From: Undaria pinnatifida
Taxonomy: Eukaryota; Sar; Phaeophyceae; Laminariales; Alariaceae
Length of the DNA: 64,000 nucleotides
Assembly (NCBI GenBank): GCA_012845835.1
Contig: JABAKD010000025.1
Location: 2,515,153 to 2,579,152, forward strand
Reading direction: 5' to 3'
Shown here in pieces: positions 58,495 through 64,000 of this stretch; positions within the stretch are counted from its first letter, which is position 1, and each line of letters opens with the position of its first letter. A program made the position numbers and the translations under genes. The notes under the pieces are model-generated. The model made no database searches. It was not told the DNA's origin and saw only the letters and a list, made by a program, of their open reading frames with translations.

Positions 58495-60810
58495 CATCAG
58501 CATTTTGCTGAAGAGATTGCCATACCGTCGCCGTTGAAAAAAAATATACCTTGTTGAAAAAAAAAGAAAACTGGTTATTTTCAGGGATGTGTACGGAGTA
58601 AGATCCGCACCGCGAGTTAGGGTTTTTACGGAGCGGATTGACAAACCGCACCGCTCCGTGACAAAACCAGACAACGGATAACCGATCCGTCCAAATCCGT
58701 GAAGTAGGTCAAGGGCGGATATCCGCTCCGCTTTGCTCCGTGACGCATGGTGGAAATCCGCTCCGCTCCGTGAAACGTTTTCAAGGACAAAAATCCGCTC
58801 CGCAAAAATCCGTGATTTGAAAAGAGCGCGGATATCCGCTCCGCTCCGCTCCGTCACGACAAAATAAAATCCGCACCGCTCCGTATGATGTTTTTCTCCA
58901 GTGGCCAGATCCGTAAGTAACGGATAATTTACGGAGCGGATTGGTCTGCTCCGTAGATGATCCTTGACCAATCCGTAGACAGTGGCGGATTAAACCGTGT
59001 GAAGGTCACGGGTTTTGAGCCTTCAACAATTGTTCTGAATAGCGGATAACTTATACAAATACCGTTCTTGGCCAGGATGTCGTAATCGAACTCGATGAGT
59101 AACGAGTGGCGAACGGTAGGGTCTGAGCAAACAGGTGCAGGCGCTCATCTTTCACTGCCGTTGAGTTGATCTGTATCCCTGGTTTTTCCGATTTTCCCGT
59201 CTTTCGCCCGGGCTGAATTTTTCATTTTTCGCATTTTCGGTACTTCGGTGGTTTCACTATGTACCGCTGTTGCTGCTGAGGAAATTGTCTCTGTTTTCAT
59301 TTTTTCTGTCTCTGTATTCTTTTTTCTTTTTTCTTGTTTCTTTTTTCGGTTTTCCTGTTTTTTGTTTTTTGTTTTTGTCGCGGCGATGGAATTGTTGAAG
59401 TATCTGGTACTTTGTAGGAGTACTTGCGTACTTACCTATTTACCAGAGATGTGCGCGGAATTCATGCTCTTGCGCGCCTGCTGTACCAACTCTGGTCAAT
59501 CTGTTCTACTCGGAGTATTTCTTTTTCACCCTTCTCTTAATCCAAGTGTTCTTTCAGACATCCTTTTTTTTTATTTTTTTATGAAGGGGACTCGACGCGT
59601 GCGGGCGCGAGATTCTTTCCATGCTCGCCACCCCTCTCCGCCATGTATAACTCCGAGAACAACGTGTCTATCCGTAGTTAGTTTCTGATATCAGGAGAAA
59701 TCCGGTCAACATCCGCGGATAACCGTCCAATATTACGGATTCCTTGATACGGTTTTGCGTGGATAAACGCAGCGGATTTGTACGGTTTGCTCGACGGAGT
59801 GGACAATCCGCTCCGTGAAAAAATCCGTCTGACGGATATCCGCTCCGCAACAATCCGCACAAATCTCGATGCCGGATATCCGCTCCGTAAAAATCCGTGA
59901 CTTTTTTCTGTGAGCGAATATCCGCTCCGCTCCGCTCCGTGACAAATTAAAAAATCCGCTCCGCTCCGTGACATCCATGAACATAACGGATATCCGCCAT
60001 GTCGTAATCCGTGGATTTTTTTTGGACAGAAATCCGCACCGTGACAATCCGCAACTTTTTGCTAGAGCGAATATCCGCTCCGCTCCGCTCCGTCAGATTC
60101 TAAAAATAAAAAATCCGCACCGCGGTGCGGATCTTACTCCGTACACATCCCTGGTTATTTTCTTGTCCAGCGGCCTAGTTCGCCAATTTGTATCAAAAGC
60201 CTCGGTCAGCGTTGTCCAACAACCACGATTGACCTTCGCTCTCGAGATAGAGACAACCCACAACCAACCCTCTTCGTTCCGGACAAGGTCACATAAGTGT
60301 TGGTGACAGCTCCGAAGAGTTCATGTTGATCCATGCTCCAGGATGCGAGAGACTGTCCGCGTTATCCTGTGGTCTTCCCCAAATACTCTTACAATTCTAT
60401 TTTTTGCCGGTTGGTGGACGATCGAGAGTGTCTCTGTTTTCCGCACACCAGCCACCCAACGTATTTCTAATAGCAGTCTGGTCGACGCCCGCCACACATC
60501 ACCGGCCTTAGTGTGAGCGCTGTACATCAAGGGTGGGTCGGAACCCCTAACGAGCTCGCCACGTTCAGATCTCGCGACGCTTTCGTTGTTTCGTCGAGCG
60601 AACTGTTGGAACGACACGAAATCTCGCTCTCAGGCACGTGTTGCCCAAGATCGCCGCCAGATGTCCATGTTTTCTGTAAAAAGAAATCGGAAAAATCGGA
60701 AAAATCGGGCCCATAGACAACCATCGATGCAAAGTTTGGCTGGTATCGACGGGAAAATAACTCTTGTACTAAATATCGGCTTTCCATTAGCAACGGTCTA
60801 ATTCAAGTGT
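58495..60810. repeat. Dispersed repeat R2, copy 2, split by a hAT element
   Basis: 58495-58573 and 60162-60810 match R2 copy 1 (15722-16470) in the same order. Shared landmarks: TTTGCTGAA-AGATT, ACGATTGACCTTCGCTCTCG, TAGAGACAACCCACAACC, TGTGGTCTTC, GCCCGCCACACATC, GAGCTCGCCAC and the end GGTCTAA. Confidence 0.75.
58582..60153. mobile_element. Non-autonomous hAT-like transposon, 1572 bp
   Basis: The termini are CAGGGATGTGTACGGAGTAA-GATCCGCACCG and its exact inverse, flanked by an 8-bp direct repeat GTTATTTT (58574-58581 and 60154-60161). The CAGGG start and 8-bp target duplication fit the hAT superfamily. About 400 bp at each end is filled with ATCCGCTCCGCTCCGTGA-type subterminal repeats facing inward. 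The centre (59000-59690) has no transposase. Confidence 0.93.
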
Positions 60811-62130
60811 ATGTTTGTATGTTGGCTCGGTGTCCTACCACACTACGAACCTTGTACTGGCACCATCGACGGTTACGCAACCCTCGCGAACTCGTTTTCG
60901 AACAATTCTTAGGCCAGACAACACCGGTGTTATCATTCGAGTCTTTTGACAGGACAACCTGCGACCAGAAAACAGAATGCAGCAGTGGTAGTCCCTCTAT
61001 GGCACCGGTTAAGTAGTGTTGGTTGCCCGCCATGATATCGCGCCTGTGAAATCGGTAGGCACAGATGGCAACATCCTGGAGTGGCAGTATGCGGAACCGC
61101 GCCATAGTGCCGTTAATTTCGCTTGGCACATACCGGCACTATAAGGGATCCCCACTGACGTGCCGTTTTTATATGAACGATATCGATGTTCACTTGTCTT
61201 ATGTATAACATGAATCACCCTCATCGATGATGTGATTGGTAGGTTTGTCAGCTGCACCCGATTATTCCAACCCAGTGCAACTATTGCGATTCACATCGAA
61301 TTCGCAAAGTGGTTGAGACGGTTATCGATTTGTTCGAAACGTATTTTACTGGCTATATTAACCTCCTCACCAGCCACGGGGGGGTTGGGGCTACTACTGG
61401 CCAATTGGCGTTTGCTTCGCTCGTTGGATTCTACTAGAAATTCTCGAATGGAAAGGAACCGAATAGTTATCGCAACAAGTTCGATTAATCGGCTTCACCG
61501 AAACCGGTTTGAATTTACCGAAGTTTCGCCCCGGTTCACAGCCGTAGAAGTAAATCAATAGTGATGTGTTCAACATAATCCCCAACTTTGTGTTCACCCT
61601 TGTTCGTCACTCGAAGTAATGTGCACGTGGCCGTCTTCTTTTGGGGTCAGATTTTCTCCCAAATTATTTTATCATTCTCAGCGTAAGATTTAACCTCAAG
61701 AGCTTGTTGTGTAACACTTGTTCCATAAAACTGGCGTTGCAAAGCTTGTTTTGAAACTTGGTGTATAACTTGTGCACAACTTTTTTTTTGTGCAATAGCT
61801 CTTGTGGAAAAATTGTTTTGTCCTGCGATTACGTCTTCCTTGATTTCTGGACATGGCCATCCGCGGGTACATCTATACCAGGTATAAAGTACGTTGCGTC
61901 GGCCCCTCGCGTATGCTGGTATAGAGTATGGGCCCGGCGACAAGATACACCAAATCTCGGCAAAGCGTTAAAGCCTTACTGCGGAACCAACCTTGATCTA
62001 CCATGAGCATAGTGTATTGTATAGGATTAGTGTAGCGCTCGCCACTGAGCACAATTTCGAAGGTTATCAGCGTCCCCCAAAAGAGTGAACCTAGTTGTTA
62101 TAAGTTATTGCCTGTTGTATGTTTTTTTCT
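60811..62130. other. No gene recognised
   Basis: Contains a TGCCGG-family fragment (61090-61145, CATACCGGCACTATAAGG) and a palindromic TACCAGGTA (61875). ORFs are short and unsupported. Confidence 0.4.
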
Positions 62131-62133
62131 CAG

Positions 62134-62299
62134 TCGTGGATTTGAACATGTTGTTTTGTTGTTGGCAAGTTTTTGTCAAGACACTGGGAGATTTGATAAA
62201 CTCGTGGAAACACATACTTGCCATATGCGTGCGATACTTGGATCGCGCCTGTTACGGGTTGCGTATGACCTCATAATGCACGCTTTGGCGGCCCCTCGC
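62134..62299 (+). CDS. Possible exon, unknown product
   Basis: An acceptor with TTTTTTTCTCAG opens RGFEHVVLLLASFCQDTGRF, DKLVETHTCHMRAILGSRLL, RVAYDLIMHALAAPR. It is protein-like, but the same frame ends in TAG exactly before the next exon at 62333, and only a 33-bp gap would separate them. They may be alternative or only one may be real. Confidence 0.3.
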
Positions 62300-62332
62300 G
62301 TTTGTGTGTGTTACTGCTGTTCGCTTTGTTAG

Positions 62333-62519
62333 CGAGCGTTGTCGAAGATATCGAGCGGGATATTGCGAGCGGTGGTGCGCCAGAGTCTGCCCGAGGTCGA
62401 CCCCGCAACGTTCCTCCAGCTTGTAGATTGCGGAGAGGGGGGAGAAGGCGTGTTGAGAGAGGTGTCATCCACGCCGCTGAGAATGTGTCGTTACGCTGGC
62501 AAAGGCGGCGTTGCCTTCG
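62333..62519 (+). CDS. Probable internal exon, unknown product
   Basis: An acceptor TTCGCTTTGTTAG and donor CTTCG/GTGAGGC enclose RALSKISSGILRAVVRQSLP, EVDPATFLQLVDCGEGGEGV, LREVSSTPLRMCRYAGKGGV, AF. Both splice sites are good and the composition is clearly coding. The family is not recognised and no neighbouring exon with matching phase was found before the right edge. The reverse strand also holds an open frame, so strand is likely but not certain. Confidence 0.5.
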
Positions 62520-63540
62520 GTGAGGCAAATCATATCGATCATATCGACTGACTTTCATGTCTGCATCATACGTAAGTTACTTTGTAAATATTTTTTGTTA
62601 AATTCTTTCAAATACGTCAGCGGTGAGTTCGACCGATTGAGTGGTGGATACTCATCTTTGCAAACTGCGTGATGCTTCGGCCGCGCTTTTTTACAGTTGT
62701 ATTTCTCTTTGAAGATATGGGTCAATGCCTCGCCTGGATGCTGCCTGGGTCAACAGGACCATTTTACCAACAGCGATTTCTGTTCATAATTGTTATTGTC
62801 CGTGATCATTATAGGCGCTGATGTTATTCATATGTACCAGTAACCCGTATGGAGGGGGGCAAAAGCTGAAAATAACGCACCCGCCTGTAGTTCGTTATTT
62901 GAAACTATCAGCCCGCCCGTATTCGTCACTATTGTAATTATTTGAGTATTGTTGTAGCCCTCCGACAATGTAACATAGGAGCTGTTTCGATAGAACTAAT
63001 ATCCTTCCGTGTCGTAGTTTTCTCGTGGTTGTAGTTGCGGTTGTATTTGTGTTTGCACATGCATACCATTTACTATAATTGATAGTATGTGTTTTTGTGT
63101 TCATGTTTTTGTATACTCCGGAGTATTAATTTGTAATGTTTTCGTTTGTGTTGCTGTTTTCGTTTTGTTTGCACTTGTATTCGTAGTTGTAATTCTTGTA
63201 TTTGTGTGCCTAGTTAGTGTTTGTATTTACCAGGTATTTGTTATTGCACTTGCACTTGTTTTTGTGTTTGCTTTTTGTATTTGTATTTTTTTTCAAGTAA
63301 AAAGTATTTTCTATTTGTATGGTATGGTATGAGTATTCGTATGTCTTTGTACCTGCGTGTATTCGTTACTGTTGTGTTTGCATTAATGTTACAGTATTGC
63401 TTTCCCATCGTCTTGGTCAGCATCATACGCCAAGTACGACCCCCAACCCTCTGTTCAGCCGGCTATTCCACGACGAGCCACCCCCCCCGCCCCCCGTCAC
63501 TCCCCCCCCCGGGGGCTAACATTTAATAACATACTTTTTT
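62520..63540. other. No gene recognised; GTATTTGT-rich tract
   Basis: 63080-63310 on plus is a T/G-rich low-complexity run (TTTGTGTT, GTATTTGT). Nothing coding seen. Confidence 0.5.
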
Positions 63541-63557
63541 TTCTGTTGATACATGTG

Positions 63558-64000
63558 CAGAAGGCATACTATACAGTACGGAAAAACGGGTTGTGGAAAA
63601 TGTTGTGGGAAATTGGAATAAGAGGAAAGATGTGGAGAAGGATGGAAAAACGACAGAATGTGCGACTATTGCTGTGATGCTGGACGGAGAAACATCGAAC
63701 TATGTAGATATTTTTACAAGGAGTAGCACATAGATGTACGATGTACGTGATCACCCAATCTGTTCAAGGTATACATTAATGGCATGGTGGTAGCAGTCCA
63801 GCAAAGCAGGGAGTCACCGTGGGGGGAGATAAGGTGTCGGGATTTACGTTTGTGGACGATTTCGTGGGGATATCTGAAACACCCGAAGGACTACAGAAAC
63901 TATTTGCGAAGGCGCTGTAAAATGTTTGCGCGGTAGTTGTATGTAACGATAAGGTGTGAATCCGGTAAATTTCAAATGGTAGTGGGAACAAGATGAATTG
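63558..64000 (+). pseudogene. Decayed LINE-type reverse transcriptase, runs off the right edge
   Basis: Frame-broken matches to the RT domain of non-LTR retrotransposons. QKAYYTVRKNGLWKMLWEIG and IRGKMW resemble the (Q/F)KAYDTV..GLW..L...GI block. After several stops and frame changes, VTVGGDKVSGFTFVDDFVGI and SETPEGLQKLF appear, where FVDD is the catalytic Y/F-x-D-D box. At least three disruptions occur in 440 bp, so it is dead. The 5' end was probably truncated at about 63.55 kb. Confidence 0.75.

Noticed and set aside
60321-60617. Minus-strand ORF inside R2 as a transposon protein
   Set aside because: The same region in R2 copy 1 (16.0-16.3 kb) is not open in that frame, and no catalytic motif is present.
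62271-62558. Minus-strand frame over the 62.3-kb exon
   Set aside because: One minus frame (SGVDDTSLNTPSPPSP type) has a possible acceptor, but the plus strand has both an acceptor with a T-tract and a GTGAGG donor around a better protein.

Overview
This is a repeat-rich nuclear window from a eukaryote with long introns. The best guess is a photosynthetic stramenopile, quite possibly a brown alga. Two proteins carry an N-terminal signal peptide followed by an Ala-Phe cleavage motif (AEAFAP at 54.43 kb, ADAFHA at 57.64 kb), the bipartite plastid address typical of secondary red-lineage plastids. Genes are spliced with GT-AG and at least one GC-AG intron, and most of the sequence is introns, minisatellites and small mobile elements. 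There is no prokaryotic organisation, no CRISPR and no rRNA. The assignment is inferred from motifs, without a database search.

The left third (about 0.9-21.1 kb, minus strand) is one large gene. I could reconstruct 21 exons by matching splice sites and reading phase. They encode a SNF2-family ATPase of the RING-containing SHPRH/Rad5-like type, with motifs I, Ia, Ib, II (DEGH), III, a C3HC4 RING, and helicase-C motifs IV-V. A bromodomain is inserted between motif I and motif Ia, and an Asn/Ser-rich minisatellite-coded insert of about 200 residues precedes motif I. The 3' end runs off the left edge and the 5' end was not found. The introns hold minisatellites and, repeatedly, decayed tandem copies of the neighbouring exon edges together with their splice sites.

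From 21 to 51 kb are scattered small genes or single exons: a 2-TM C-terminal exon at 24.7 kb, terminal exons at 26.8 and 27.8 kb, a 273-codon terminal exon with a 9-residue repeat at 30.6-31.4 kb, and a small membrane protein at 31.7 kb. They lie among tandem arrays (GGTACC-rich, 27.2-28.9 kb), an (ATT)n tract, several dispersed repeat families and MITE-like elements. Between 37.5 and 51 kb I find no convincing gene. Strand composition is strongly asymmetric: G/T-rich on plus at 38-43 kb, A/C-rich on plus at 47.6-54 kb.

At 51.3-54.5 kb a two-exon gene (minus) encodes a plastid-targeted protein with a C-terminal membrane segment; its 2.3-kb intron is mostly degenerate satellite. At 57.6-58.3 kb a single-exon gene (plus) encodes a second protein with a plastid-type presequence. 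A 1572-bp non-autonomous hAT-like transposon with an 8-bp target duplication (58582-60153) sits inside an older dispersed repeat. The right edge carries one good plus-strand exon (62.3 kb) and a decayed LINE reverse transcriptase (63.56 kb to the edge).
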